Origin: Rhizobium etli 8C-3
Lineage (GTDB): Bacteria > Pseudomonadota > Alphaproteobacteria > Rhizobiales > Rhizobiaceae
Direction of reading: 5' to 3'
Assembly (NCBI RefSeq): GCF_001908375.1
Contig: NZ_CP017241.1
Span: 3,438,501 to 3,502,500 of the forward strand
Length of the DNA: 64,000 nt
Part shown: piece by piece, positions 32,510 to 42,370 of the stretch
Layout: every line of letters begins with the position of its first letter
Position numbering within the stretch: the stretch's first letter is position 1
Translations under genes and position numbers: made by a program
The notes under the pieces: model-generated
The model's input: only the letters and a program-made list of their open reading frames with translations
Told to the model about the DNA's origin: nothing
Database searches by the model: none

Positions 32510-33391
32510 TCATTCGGCAGCAAGTGCCGTATCGGTTGCGAACTGCTCCACGTAACTGGCCATCTGCCGCATGAAGCCGGTGACGGCGTTGACGATCAGC
32601 GGAAAGTCCGTGTGCTTTTCCAGCGTCACTTCGTCCACGTAGATTGCCCGGTTGACCTCGATCTGCAGGGCGTGCAGCCCGCGGGCTGGCCGGCCGTAAT
32701 GCTCGGTGATGAAGCCGCCGGCATAAGGCTTGTTGCGGATGGCGGTGAAACCCATCTCCTCGAGAATACTGATCGCCGTACGCGAAAGTTCGGCCGATGC
32801 GCTGGTCCCGTACCGGTCGCCGATGATGAAGTCGGGCCGCGAATTGCTGCCTGCAACGCGGACATTGCCTGGCATCGAATGGCAATCGATCAGCACGCCG
32901 AAACCGAACTGCACGTGGGTGCGGGCGATCAAGCGGCGCAGCGCGGCGTGGTAGGGTTTGTAGATGCTCTCGACCCGATCGAGCCCTTCCTGCACCGGCA
33001 GCCGCCGGGCATAGATTTCCATATTCTCGGCCACGATGCGCGGGATCGTGCCGAGCCCGCCTGCCACGCGCAGCGAATTGATGTTTGCATAAGGCGGCAA
33101 CAGGCCGTCGAACATGCGCGGATCGAGCTCATAGGGTTCGCGGTTTACATCCAGATAGGCGCGCGGGAAGTTGGCGAGAAGCAGAGGAGCGCCAAGCAGG
33201 CTGGCGGCGTAAAAGAGCTCGTCGACATAGTGATCCTCCGACCGGCGGATGGAAATGCCTTCGAGCCGCGACTGGGCGATAAATTCCGGTGGATAAATAC
33301 GGCCGCTGTGGGGAGAATTGTAAACGAAGGGAATGGTCTGCGACACGGGCTCACGGATCTCAAAAAGCTCGTATTCGCGAATTTCCGGCAC
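32510..33391 (-). CDS. N-formylglutamate amidohydrolase
   Basis: Metal-dependent hydrolase of about 293 residues that releases formate from N-formyl-L-glutamate, the last step of one histidine-degradation route. The family signature FVYNSPHSGRIYP near residue 20 and GFGVLIDCHSMPGN are clear; the conserved LEVNR-like QIEVNRAIYVDE is near 240. Start is placed at a GTG (33391-33389) because AGAGGGA lies just upstream. A longer frame from a GTG at 33415 has no such site. It is alone on its strand, not in a hut operon, so the physiological substrate is uncertain. Confidence 0.88.
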   Translation of the reverse strand: MPEIREYELFEIREPVSQTIPFVYNSPHSGRIYPPEFIAQSRLEGISIRRSEDHYVDELFYAASLLGAPLLLANFPRAYLDVNREPYELDPRMFDGLLPPYANINSLRVAGGLGTIPRIVAENMEIYARRLPVQEGLDRVESIYKPYHAALRRLIARTHVQFGFGVLIDCHSMPGNVRVAGSNSRPDFIIGDRYGTSASAELSRTAISILEEMGFTAIRNKPYAGGFITEHYGRPARGLHALQIEVNRAIYVDEVTLEKHTDFPLIVNAVTGFMRQMASYVEQFATDTALAAE

Positions 33392-33582
33392 CTTTTTCCC
33401 TCTTAACCATGTCACAGGACGGCTGCTTCGCCCATGTTGCCAGTTGCCTCAGCGCAAGTCCATACTATGTAGCGGGGATGACGGCCCAAGGTAGGCAATT
33501 CACCGGTTGTTTACCGGCCAAAGTCTAGTGTAAATAGCTGGCACCTCCCACTAAAAAACCTATTCACCAATCGGTCTGGATA

Positions 33583-33945
33583 ATGACTCAGAAGATACTG
33601 CTCGCCGAAGACGACAACGACATGCGCCGCTTCCTCGTAAAGGCGCTCGAAAAGGCCGGTTACAAGGTTCTGTCCTACGATAACGGCGCAAGCGCCTATG
33701 ACAGGCTGCGGGAAGAGCCCTTCTCCCTGCTCCTGACCGATATCGTCATGCCTGAAATGGATGGCATCGAACTCGCACGCCGTGCCACCGAGCTCGACCC
33801 GGACCTCAAGGTCATGTTCATCACCGGTTTTGCAGCCGTTGCACTGAACCCCGATTCGAAGGCGCCGAAGGATGCAAAGGTGCTTTCCAAGCCCTTCCAT
33901 CTTCGCGATCTGGTCGACGAAGTGAACAAAATGCTTGCCGCATAA
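33583..33945 (+). CDS. cpdR: Cell-cycle receiver protein CpdR
   Basis: Stand-alone receiver domain of 120 residues with no output domain. The phospho-acceptor Asp53 is in LLLTDIVMPEMDG, with acidic residues ED10-D11 and Lys near 103 (LSKPFH). Sequence follows Caulobacter and Sinorhizobium CpdR closely (AEDDNDMRRFLVKALEKAG, PDLKVMFITGFAAVALN). Unphosphorylated CpdR primes the ClpXP protease for timed destruction of cell-cycle regulators; the ChpT phosphorelay switches it off. The protein ends in MLAA. A tRNA-Val gene follows 84 bases later. Confidence 0.93.
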   Translation: MTQKILLAEDDNDMRRFLVKALEKAGYKVLSYDNGASAYDRLREEPFSLLLTDIVMPEMDGIELARRATELDPDLKVMFITGFAAVALNPDSKAPKDAKVLSKPFHLRDLVDEVNKMLAA

Positions 33946-34029
33946 GGCTTGCGGGTGGCGGGTCACAAAACTTCAAAAAAGCCTATTGACGGCTCCCAAG
34001 GTTTTGTGATCTATGCGCCGCCATCGGAT

Positions 34030-34104
<75 letters not shown>

Positions 34105-34367
34105 TCCTTTTCAAGGGCTTAGCGGGAAACCGCCGAGCCCTTCTTGGTTTCTGGTGCCAAATGGTGCCAAGTTCGGTGATGAAAGGTTGCCACGTTTGGC
34201 ATCCGATAACCTAGAAATGCACTTTCATCAGGACTGTAGCGGACTTCCGTTTGAAACCCGTTTTACCAGCACCACTGCCCGCTCTCGGTAAACTCGGGCA
34301 CCGAGCCTCGGATGATTGGGCCATCTCGACTGCCTCAGCAGCTCCGGGCGCGAAAAAACCATCTGAT

Positions 34368-36470
34368 TTAGTCGCATACGGTGTCGGCGTAGAGCAGATA
34401 ACTTGTTGCGCTATACGCCATAACATTCTGATCGAAACAGAACCTTTTCGGGGCGAGGCGAACGAGATATCGCCTGTTGCACTTTGCCGGGATGTCCAGC
34501 TTGAAGTCACGTGGCACTATCGACGGGGTTGGGTCGGTGAACCTGGAGTGTCCAGCGTAGGAGACATTTTTGATCAGCATTGTATCATCAGAGGCCTCGA
34601 CATTCTCATTGAGGACAGTGATCTTCTTGCTGTCTGTTTCATTCAGATAGGGGTAGTCGCTCGGAGATGGAGGCTCCCGCGTCAGAGGGATTGCGGCCGT
34701 CCTGACTGCGACGTTGAACCGGACATCATCCCTCTCTGGAACGCCGCCGTAGCCGTTGAGATATTTCCAGCGCAATCGTACCCTATGGTCCCTTTCGGTT
34801 TTGCCTGACGACGGCGGAATTACCTCGATCGACAGATCCGTCGGTGCGGAGCCGTCCTCTTGCGGGCCTGATCCCGGCGCAAGGCAGGCCGTGTAAAGCG
34901 GTCGATAACCGCATTCGGCCTCGCCGGCATCCCAAAGACAATTGCTTAGTTTTTGCCAGTCTGCAGCGCTAATCGGCGGCTGCAACGCGGACAAGTCGTT
35001 TCCCCCACCCGGCACCATCCAGGGATGGATCTTGCCGGCGCCGGACCGGAGCGCCCAGTCCGTGCGCCGGTTGTCGATCCGTGCGATCTTCTTTTTTTCT
35101 TCTTGCAGCTCCATGACTTTGTCCCATTTCGGCTTGGCGATCCATGGTTCCCGACCCACTGCATCGGCGGCAAACCGCTGGCCTGTGATCTGTGTCGTCA
35201 AAGTATGGCAGGCCGTACAGCTTCCCGTCGGATCTCGGACCGTTTTGGCGCGGGCGAGGTCGGCGCCGTGGACCGCGGTGTAGCTGGAGCCGATGACGCG
35301 AAATGGCATCTGTTCGGTACGCGGCCTTTCGGGCAGGTAGCCGCCCAGACTGAACGCTATTGCTCGCAAATCCTGCTCGCCGTCGAAATAACCCACACGC
35401 GCCTGCGCGGCATGTGGATTGATCACATAGGGGCTCTTGTTGTCGTGACAGATATGGCATTGAATTTGAAAGGTCGGATCGTATAGCGCCTCGGCGGACG
35501 CTCTTCCCGAACTATCGGAGTAAGAATGCCCTCCCGGCGGAACGAATGATCGGGACCAATCAAACTCGCTTCGGTCTTTGCGCCCGTCAAAAAATATAAT
35601 CTCGCCGGTAACGCGGTTAAATCCGACCGTGCCTAGAAGGGCGAAGCGGGGATTGGAAGCCTGCCAATAGGGATTTGAGCTCACCATCAGATTCGACGTC
35701 GACTTGCGACACAATGTTAGCCATTCCACGTTGCCTTTGACCACACGCTTCAGGCGCGAGCCCGGAGCGCAATAGGCGACGTTTCCGGCCAGCGAAGGCT
35801 TGTCGCATTTCTCGATCCCGCTGGTCCACGCGATGACGTTGCCCGAAGCGTCGCGATGCTCGAATTCCAATGGGTGATTGGGCCTGGTGAAGTTGGGCTT
35901 CAACTCGACAATGTTGCCGTCGACCTCGATCGGCATTGTCTGAGCGTCATTCGCGCAATCCGCATCCGGAATTGGTCCAAACACAGCGCGTGCCTCGTCG
36001 CCGAATTTGGTGACGGTGCTGTTGGTTGCTGAAGCCGGTGCCCAGAGGATATCGCCGTCAAGGCGAAGAACCGCTTCAGCGAACGCCTCAGCCTCAAGTG
36101 AAGAGGAGGCGAGATTGACACGCAGAACATCGTTCTTGCTCTGGCTCTTCTTCGAAAGAACTATTTCCCTGCAGGCTTCAAATATCCGAAGCTGCTGCAC
36201 ATAGCGCTCATAAACTTTGTCTTGAGGAAGAACCTTCACGGCAGAGCCCGGAGGGGGCACGGGCGCGATGCAACCTGTCAGGGCGTCACACCTGCCGCCC
36301 TGTTCACAAGTTTGTCCGCCACCGCTCTGTAGCGCGGTAGTCGCCATTCGTGAGCCGAAACGGTAAATCTCCGTTGGTCCGGATCCAAAGGGTGAAAACC
36401 AATATGAACCGCTGGCCGAAACAACTGCCGCAATAACCCCGATGATAGATGCAAAGCCTCTTGCAGCCAT
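34368..36470 (-). CDS. Large exported protein with two CxxCH (heme-type) motifs
   Basis: About 700 residues, no family recognised with certainty. A hydrophobic N-terminal helix (ASIIGVIAAVVSASGSYWF) implies export or anchoring. Two c-type heme attachment motifs are present, CHICH near residue 337 and CTACH near 416, so it may be a di-heme cytochrome-like protein. The segment before them, DPTFQIQCHICHDNKSPYV, looks like a cytochrome domain. Many other cysteines are spread through the chain. The start ATG at 36470 follows GGAGAGG; a longer frame would overlap the upstream gene. It is the last gene of a three-gene exported cluster with an NTF2-like protein and a subtilase. Confidence 0.78.
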   Translation of the reverse strand: MAARGFASIIGVIAAVVSASGSYWFSPFGSGPTEIYRFGSRMATTALQSGGGQTCEQGGRCDALTGCIAPVPPPGSAVKVLPQDKVYERYVQQLRIFEACREIVLSKKSQSKNDVLRVNLASSSLEAEAFAEAVLRLDGDILWAPASATNSTVTKFGDEARAVFGPIPDADCANDAQTMPIEVDGNIVELKPNFTRPNHPLEFEHRDASGNVIAWTSGIEKCDKPSLAGNVAYCAPGSRLKRVVKGNVEWLTLCRKSTSNLMVSSNPYWQASNPRFALLGTVGFNRVTGEIIFFDGRKDRSEFDWSRSFVPPGGHSYSDSSGRASAEALYDPTFQIQCHICHDNKSPYVINPHAAQARVGYFDGEQDLRAIAFSLGGYLPERPRTEQMPFRVIGSSYTAVHGADLARAKTVRDPTGSCTACHTLTTQITGQRFAADAVGREPWIAKPKWDKVMELQEEKKKIARIDNRRTDWALRSGAGKIHPWMVPGGGNDLSALQPPISAADWQKLSNCLWDAGEAECGYRPLYTACLAPGSGPQEDGSAPTDLSIEVIPPSSGKTERDHRVRLRWKYLNGYGGVPERDDVRFNVAVRTAAIPLTREPPSPSDYPYLNETDSKKITVLNENVEASDDTMLIKNVSYAGHSRFTDPTPSIVPRDFKLDIPAKCNRRYLVRLAPKRFCFDQNVMAYSATSYLLYADTVCD

Positions 36471-36514
36471 GCAGCAAGACCCTCTCCAGCACCTCGTTTT
36501 CGGACCAAAGCCGG

Positions 36515-37117
36515 TCAACGAGCTCTTGCTTGAACTCCTGGCGTGTCCGTGATCAGTGTCAGCTTCGAGAAGCGCCAAAGACCGTCATCGTCTTTTACGA
36601 AGGTTTCTTGCATGACCGCCGTATAATCCAGCTCGGGAACTTCCCTATCTGGCCACTGAAGCGTCACCAGGAGCGTGGTCTTTCCGTTGACACTTCCATC
36701 TTTGTTTTGGTGCAGCAGCGTATTGCTCTCAAAGTGTCGCGCCTGCCTTGACCCCAGATCGCTCAGAATATCCGCGATATATTCTTGCAACTCGGGCGTC
36801 ACAGTCGTTCTGATAAGCTGAAGGGCTCCGCCGCCGGAGCATGCCTCATATTGTGCGTCACTGGTGAACAATTGTGCGAATGCGGCGGCGTTCTTGTCAT
36901 CCAGAGCCCAATTATAGCTGTGAATCAGATCCATTATTGCCTGCCTGTCGGCCGTCGAAGGATTGACGATATTGGCGCGTGGCGGCAGCCAGTTTGGATT
37001 GACGTTATCGACGCAGCTTGCCGCCATCGCCGTTCCGCCGAACATGACGCCAAACCCCAATAGAAGCGTGAATATTTTTGGCGTGCTCTTCATCCACCTC
37101 GCATAATGTCTCACCAT
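36515..37117 (-). CDS. Exported NTF2/SnoaL-like protein
   Basis: Protein of about 200 residues with a signal peptide (IFTLLLGFGVMFGGTAMAA, then SC). A SnoaL/NTF2-like fold follows: ADRQAIMDLIHSYNWALDD, AFAQLFTSDAQYEA and a C-terminal LDYTAVMQETFVKDDDGLW with the usual Trp. The family holds ketosteroid isomerase-like enzymes and many non-enzymatic binding proteins, so no reaction is assigned. AAAGGAGG upstream of a tandem ATGATG favours the second ATG (37117, spacing 5). It sits 58 bases after the subtilase and 44 bases before the CxxCH protein, so the three are probably one transcript. Confidence 0.8.
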   Translation of the reverse strand: MVRHYARWMKSTPKIFTLLLGFGVMFGGTAMAASCVDNVNPNWLPPRANIVNPSTADRQAIMDLIHSYNWALDDKNAAAFAQLFTSDAQYEACSGGGALQLIRTTVTPELQEYIADILSDLGSRQARHFESNTLLHQNKDGSVNGKTTLLVTLQWPDREVPELDYTAVMQETFVKDDDGLWRFSKLTLITDTPGVQARAR

Positions 37118-37175
37118 CATAACCTCCTTTGGTGTTAACCTTGGGCAATTGGCTTGTTGAGAAGCGATCATTTGA

Positions 37176-40145
37176 TCAATGATCCGAGCGGGAACCCTTC
37201 CGCGCGGCCTCCACCCCTGCAAGCAATTTGCCTTGTTCTTCAATGAGTATGCTAAGCCTATGCAAAAGCGTTCTATCCTCGCCGCGGACGTCAGGCTTGG
37301 AGATGGTGTCGGCGACAAGCTTCAAATATTCGGCGATCAACTTCTCCTGCGCGCCGACGTTTTCGATGTACCCTGGACTGGGAACGACGGCTGGCTGAGC
37401 GCCCGGCGCCACAACATACGTCATTCCGCCGAGGATCCTTTCCTCCTTCATGTCCGACGCCTGGTAGAGCTGAACGATGTTTATCGAGGCCGATGGCTGT
37501 CCATGGGACATGATCGAGATTTCGACGGGCAGGCTCTCCTTGGCGCCCAATTCAATGCGCTTGCCCATCTCGACTCCGCTGGACTCGACATTCCAATCCT
37601 TGGGTCGCCAGGCGACCAGCCGGGTGTTGATCGGGTAATCGAAGGGATTTGAAACAATGAGCTGAGACCTCAATCCACTCGAATTGCCGGAATCGACAAG
37701 GTGCAGGTTTTTTTGCGTCACGTTGTTGTCGCTTGGAGTGATCAAGTCCGGCACCTGGGGACCGACCGAGACCGTGGAGACCGGATCGTCGGGTGCCGTG
37801 ACAACTAAGAACAGGCAGAAGTGATCCGGATTGTTCACGGACGCATTGTAGACGGGAGCGGCAAAATCGAACGGCAGCACAATGGAATTGTCATTGCTGT
37901 TGCCGGCCACGGAAGCACCGGAATAGGGCAGCGACGGTATCGTTTGAGCCGGCAAGGGATGCCAGATCGAAACATCGGTCGAGTTTGCGGGAAAAGCTGG
38001 CCAGAAGTCGGCGGGTAGAGCGGGGAGACCAGCTCCAGCAAAGGCCCAGTGCAACTTTACCTGAACATCGGTTGCAGTTTGCGTTCCGCGATTATGGATG
38101 CGGACATATACGCGATTGAGCGTGTTCGAAAGCGGGTTCTCGTCGATGAACGCGTCGAATTCTGTCGAGGATATCGGCTGTGTTGCGCTATAGGGGGGTG
38201 CATCGACTTTGATATCGACGCTTTGCCAATGGGGTATAAATCCACGGGTTTGCTCAAATGTGACATTTGATGGCTGCTCCGTGTTACCCCAATCCAAGCT
38301 GTTGTCGCGCACGTAGACATCCACTCCTCCGCGCCCGAAAATGTCCCGTCCAGCCACCGTCCGTGCCGCCTCAAAGGCGTTGACCCTGCCGAAACCGTGG
38401 GTCGGTAAGCCACCGACCGGAGTCGAAGAACCCGTCTGCTCCGAATAGGCTCCGCTGGAAGGAGATATTTTGTCGGCGGTATCCTGAAGAAGTCTTTGAA
38501 CCTGCAACCGGGTCAACGAATTGTCATGCGACAGGAGCAGACCTGCAATACCGGCAACGACAGGGGCGGCGAAAGATGTGCCGCCGAAACAAAAAGTGTA
38601 GTCCCGGTTTGAAGGTGGCGGAGGCGCCGGTTCGGCGGATGCGCAGGGCGAAACAGGCGATCGATTGTTGTAACCGATGTCTCCGATCCTGTCCGTCGTT
38701 ACCGCATCCAACGTGCCGCCATGCGTCGGAGCGAGTAGATCCATGCACGTGCCGAAGCCGGCCGGTAGCCTTTGGTCTTGATTGGTTGCACTGCTGACGG
38801 CGATCACGTTGGCAAGCGATGAAAGGTCGGGAGTGCCGTCGCAATTGTCCTCGACGGTATCGGTCATGGCAACGACAACAATTATGCCTTTGCTGACGCC
38901 GTTCTGGACACGACCGGTTGTCGCGGCGCTGTTGATCGAGTTGACGACATTTGTAGGAAGCACGACGCCGGAAGCATATCCCCAAGACAGTGAGATAATG
39001 TCGGCACCTATTGTCTTTGCATAGTCGATTGCGAGGCTTTCAGCGTAGTCCGTACCGTCAAGAGCTCTGATCGGCAGGAAGCTGCAACGCGGGCATGTCC
39101 CGACCACGCCAATGCTGTTGTTTTTACGCGCCAAGGCCACGCCCGCAACGGCTGTTCCATGCAATTGGTCCAGCCGTGGGCGAACATCGTTATCCCCGCA
39201 GGAAACCGGCGTAATACAGGGTGTAAAATCCCAGCCGTGAAGATCGTCGATGAAACCGTTACCGTCGTCATCCACATTTGGGCTGCCTATCTGCTCGGCA
39301 TGGTTGGTCCACAGGCCGGCGGCGAGATCCGGATGATTCGCTTCAAGCCCATCATCGATAATTGCAATCACGATATTGGGATTGCCCGATCCCATCGGTC
39401 CGAGCGACCACGCGCCATCAGCATCGATGTCGGCGTCGGGTGTGCCCATCGCCTGACCGGTGTTGTTCAGGTGCCATTGATCTGAATAAAAGGGATCATT
39501 CGGGGCTGGCGGTGCCTGGCGCTTTTCAATCGGCCGGTAGAAGTTCGGATGCGCGAATTTTATGCCCGAAAGGCGGTTCAGTGCGTTGGAAACCTCAAGG
39601 GTATTCTTCGCGCTATCGGGCAATAGCCTGATCACAAACTGCCGCTTGTCGAACGGATTGTTGCCCAGGATTTCGCAATGATATTGTTCGGCAATGGTCT
39701 GGATGAGACCGACGTCAGCGTCGTCGGCGATCTGCACGACGATCTTGTCGGTCAATACATAGGGTAAATCGGAATTGCCGATTCTAACCAGGATGCCCGA
39801 ATCCACGACCAGGTCGGGCCACGACTTCATCAGGTCTCGAGCAGCAGCATTGAGGCTCTTTGCATCCTTGGCATCGGGCACTTCGACCTCGACGATAGCG
39901 TCGGAAAGGGTCGGAATACGCCGACCGCCGAGGCTATCGAGCGTTTTCCGGTAGCGCTCAGCGTCAGCCATCGCCGTATCGGAGAGGATCAATGCGATGC
40001 GGTCCGGCACGATGTGCGCTGGATATGTCTCGTCGTCCTGGATGAAGACCGTCTCATTTTCAGCAGCGCTGGCAAAGGAAGATGGATTCAGGAGCAGAAG
40101 TGCAACTGCGGTAACAGTCAAGATTGTCGTGAAAATACCCTTCAT
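37176..40145 (-). CDS. S8 family serine peptidase (subtilase), exported
   Basis: Protease of 989 residues with a signal peptide (MKGIFTTILTVTAVALLLLN, cleavage near ASAAEN) and a long N-terminal propeptide-like region. The subtilisin domain carries all three catalytic motifs: Asp in IAIIDDGLEANHPDL near residue 260, His in LHGTAVAG near 330, Ser in GGTSFAAPV near 523. A C-terminal part of about 400 residues includes a CARDB-like beta domain (RVYVRIHNRGTQTATDVQVK). The C-terminal tail is charged and helical. GGAGGG at normal spacing supports the ATG at 40145. It leads an exported gene cluster inside the tRNA-Val-bounded segment. Confidence 0.93.
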   Translation of the reverse strand: MKGIFTTILTVTAVALLLLNPSSFASAAENETVFIQDDETYPAHIVPDRIALILSDTAMADAERYRKTLDSLGGRRIPTLSDAIVEVEVPDAKDAKSLNAAARDLMKSWPDLVVDSGILVRIGNSDLPYVLTDKIVVQIADDADVGLIQTIAEQYHCEILGNNPFDKRQFVIRLLPDSAKNTLEVSNALNRLSGIKFAHPNFYRPIEKRQAPPAPNDPFYSDQWHLNNTGQAMGTPDADIDADGAWSLGPMGSGNPNIVIAIIDDGLEANHPDLAAGLWTNHAEQIGSPNVDDDGNGFIDDLHGWDFTPCITPVSCGDNDVRPRLDQLHGTAVAGVALARKNNSIGVVGTCPRCSFLPIRALDGTDYAESLAIDYAKTIGADIISLSWGYASGVVLPTNVVNSINSAATTGRVQNGVSKGIIVVVAMTDTVEDNCDGTPDLSSLANVIAVSSATNQDQRLPAGFGTCMDLLAPTHGGTLDAVTTDRIGDIGYNNRSPVSPCASAEPAPPPPSNRDYTFCFGGTSFAAPVVAGIAGLLLSHDNSLTRLQVQRLLQDTADKISPSSGAYSEQTGSSTPVGGLPTHGFGRVNAFEAARTVAGRDIFGRGGVDVYVRDNSLDWGNTEQPSNVTFEQTRGFIPHWQSVDIKVDAPPYSATQPISSTEFDAFIDENPLSNTLNRVYVRIHNRGTQTATDVQVKLHWAFAGAGLPALPADFWPAFPANSTDVSIWHPLPAQTIPSLPYSGASVAGNSNDNSIVLPFDFAAPVYNASVNNPDHFCLFLVVTAPDDPVSTVSVGPQVPDLITPSDNNVTQKNLHLVDSGNSSGLRSQLIVSNPFDYPINTRLVAWRPKDWNVESSGVEMGKRIELGAKESLPVEISIMSHGQPSASINIVQLYQASDMKEERILGGMTYVVAPGAQPAVVPSPGYIENVGAQEKLIAEYLKLVADTISKPDVRGEDRTLLHRLSILIEEQGKLLAGVEAARKGSRSDH

Positions 40146-40432
40146 GACTATCCCTCCGTCGTCGGACCAGCTTTCTGGCGTCGGGAGCGTCGTCCGATGC
40201 GCAACCTTGCGCCCAAAACAACCAAGACTCAACCTCACCGATTGGGCTTAACCAGAAGTAGTTACCCTCAGTGTTTGAACCGTGCTCGGGGTATTTCTCG
40301 ACGTTTCGCCGACAATTTGATGCCGGATCCAGGCCCAACGCATTCGATACCATCGCACGCGAAATGTGCCGATCACGGCAGGTGCATTGCCGACTTCGCG
40401 GTGCAATTCCGGCAATTCGGCTGCTTAAGCCT

Positions 40433-42370
40433 CTAGAGCATGCCACGGCTGACGAACGCGGGCGCGAACATTGCGCTGACCGACAGAGCCTTGGACCTGC
40501 TTGGATGATTGTCGTCGACAAACGCCGGAATTCCGTGGTCCTGGACAGGGCAGGTTTCCTCATTGCAAAAGAAGGGCGTGGCATCGATCAGCGTCACCTT
40601 CGCAAAGTCAGGCCTCGAAAACAGCCGCCTGACGATTTTCTGCCGCTCCTCGAATACTTCCCTCGACACGCCCGAAGGCAGCGGCTGGCCGAGCCGATGC
40701 CGGACCAGAACGGTCTGCGGCACGTATATCGACTGCTCCGGAACGAAACCGACAACGATGATACGCTTGCGGTCGAGGTGAGCGAACTGATCTGAAAGAG
40801 CCGCGGCAAGGCGGGAAAGTTTGGCTTCATCGTCGGGATGCTTCATCGACGGCGGCACAAGGATGGGAGCGCCATAGCGATAGCCGCTGGCGATGTTTGC
40901 CCAGCGCGCGACGATGATGACGGTATGAATGGTTTTCTCTTCTTTCAGAAGTTGTTCGGCTTCCACCAGAAACCGTTGGCAGCTGGTGGAATCGCTTCTC
41001 GACCGGATGATCGGTCTGCAGCCTTCTTTCGTCAGGATCATGACACTCTGTTGTGCCTGCTTGGCAGCCGCGACCACACCCGGGGCGAGCGCGTCTGCGA
41101 TGCTGTCGCCCATCAGCGCCACGCCGGGCACCTTGTCGGCGCCGAGAATGCATGGAGTGCCAGCCCTCAGCCGTTCCAGCGAAGGGGCGTCACATGCACG
41201 ACGGTCGGGATTGGTATCTCGCGCACCCGACGCCATGCGACGTTCGATGTCGGAGAACCGCTCGGGCATGCCGTCCAGTCGTTCCGTGACCACCCACAAG
41301 CCGATGCAGGTCGCAACGGTCGCTGCGACCAACTTTGCGGCAGTAGAAAAGCCGATGTCGGATCGCCGCGCGGGATTTTCGATGAACCGCCAGGCGGCGT
41401 AGCTGACAGCAAACGTAAGAGGCAACAGGGAGAGCCCTTCACCGGCCGTGAGTGCTTGTCCTTTTACGATTCTTCCAAAGTAGAGAACGGGCCAATGCCA
41501 TAGATAGAGCGAATAGGACAGTTTTCCGATGAAGGCGAGCGGCCTGGAAGCCAGGACCGTTGAGACGAAACTTGGCCCGGAGCGGGCCGAATGCAGGATC
41601 AGGGCAGCTCCGAGACAGGGAAGCAGTGCCGTCTCGCCGGGGAATGTCGTTTTCTCTCCATAGAAGAGAACAGGAATTGCGATGAGAGCGAGCCCGGCGG
41701 CCGACGCTGTCTGACGCCTGCCGTCGTCACGAATGGCGCCGAAGGTTCCCGTCGCCAGCAGGCTTCCGACGAGGAGCTCCCAGAAGCGGCCGAACGGTAG
41801 GTAATAGGCGGCCGTCGGCCAATGCCGGACCATGACGACAGAGATTGCGAAGGAGACGACCATCGGGAGGATGACGATCCGCTGCCATGACCAGTTGGTT
41901 CGGGAGCGGGCGACGAAGAAATAGAGCGGCAGGAACAGATAGAACTGTTCTTCGACACCGAGAGACCAAGTGTGAAGCATCGGTCGCCAGGCGGTGCCCT
42001 CGTCGAAATACCCCGCCGCCTTGGCGAAACTGAAATTGGAGATCGACAGGCTGGCCTCGCCGATGCTCCGCATCAGCCGCTCGAAGGCTGGAGGCGTGAG
42101 AATTGCTGCACCGACCAAGGCTGTTACAAACATCATCGCGAAAAGAGCAGGCAAGATCCGCTTTGCTCGGCGAAGGTAGAAATCGGCCGCGGAGAACGTC
42201 TGTTGCTTCATCTCGCCGATGATGATCGTCGTGATCAGATATCCCGAGATGACGAAGAAGACATCAACGCCGACGAAGCCGCCCGGCAGGAAGGAAACGG
42301 CTGAATGAAAAAGGATCACCGATAGGACGGCGATGGCTCTGAGGCCGTCAATTTCTGCGCGGTATTTCAT
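40433..42370 (-). CDS. Membrane acyltransferase with C-terminal SGNH domain (OafA/YrhL type)
   Basis: Protein of 645 residues. The N-terminal acyltransferase-3 domain has about ten membrane helices and opens with YRAEIDGLRAIAVLSVILFH, including the catalytic His. FLPGGFVGVDVFFVISGYLI follows. The C-terminal soluble SGNH-like domain (from about residue 400) shows ALMGDSIADAL for the nucleophile block and DDNHPSRSKA for the Asp/His block. Such proteins add acetyl or other acyl groups to surface polysaccharide, lipopolysaccharide or peptidoglycan. It lies inside the tRNA-Val-bounded segment, where surface-modifying cargo is common. 287 bases separate it from the subtilase. Confidence 0.9.
   Translation of the reverse strand: MKYRAEIDGLRAIAVLSVILFHSAVSFLPGGFVGVDVFFVISGYLITTIIIGEMKQQTFSAADFYLRRAKRILPALFAMMFVTALVGAAILTPPAFERLMRSIGEASLSISNFSFAKAAGYFDEGTAWRPMLHTWSLGVEEQFYLFLPLYFFVARSRTNWSWQRIVILPMVVSFAISVVMVRHWPTAAYYLPFGRFWELLVGSLLATGTFGAIRDDGRRQTASAAGLALIAIPVLFYGEKTTFPGETALLPCLGAALILHSARSGPSFVSTVLASRPLAFIGKLSYSLYLWHWPVLYFGRIVKGQALTAGEGLSLLPLTFAVSYAAWRFIENPARRSDIGFSTAAKLVAATVATCIGLWVVTERLDGMPERFSDIERRMASGARDTNPDRRACDAPSLERLRAGTPCILGADKVPGVALMGDSIADALAPGVVAAAKQAQQSVMILTKEGCRPIIRSRSDSTSCQRFLVEAEQLLKEEKTIHTVIIVARWANIASGYRYGAPILVPPSMKHPDDEAKLSRLAAALSDQFAHLDRKRIIVVGFVPEQSIYVPQTVLVRHRLGQPLPSGVSREVFEERQKIVRRLFSRPDFAKVTLIDATPFFCNEETCPVQDHGIPAFVDDNHPSRSKALSVSAMFAPAFVSRGML

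Noticed and set aside
40271..40795. Plus-strand frame of 174 codons between the subtilase and acyltransferase genes
   Set aside because: Most of it is antisense to the acyltransferase C-terminus; the free part shows no motif or start site.
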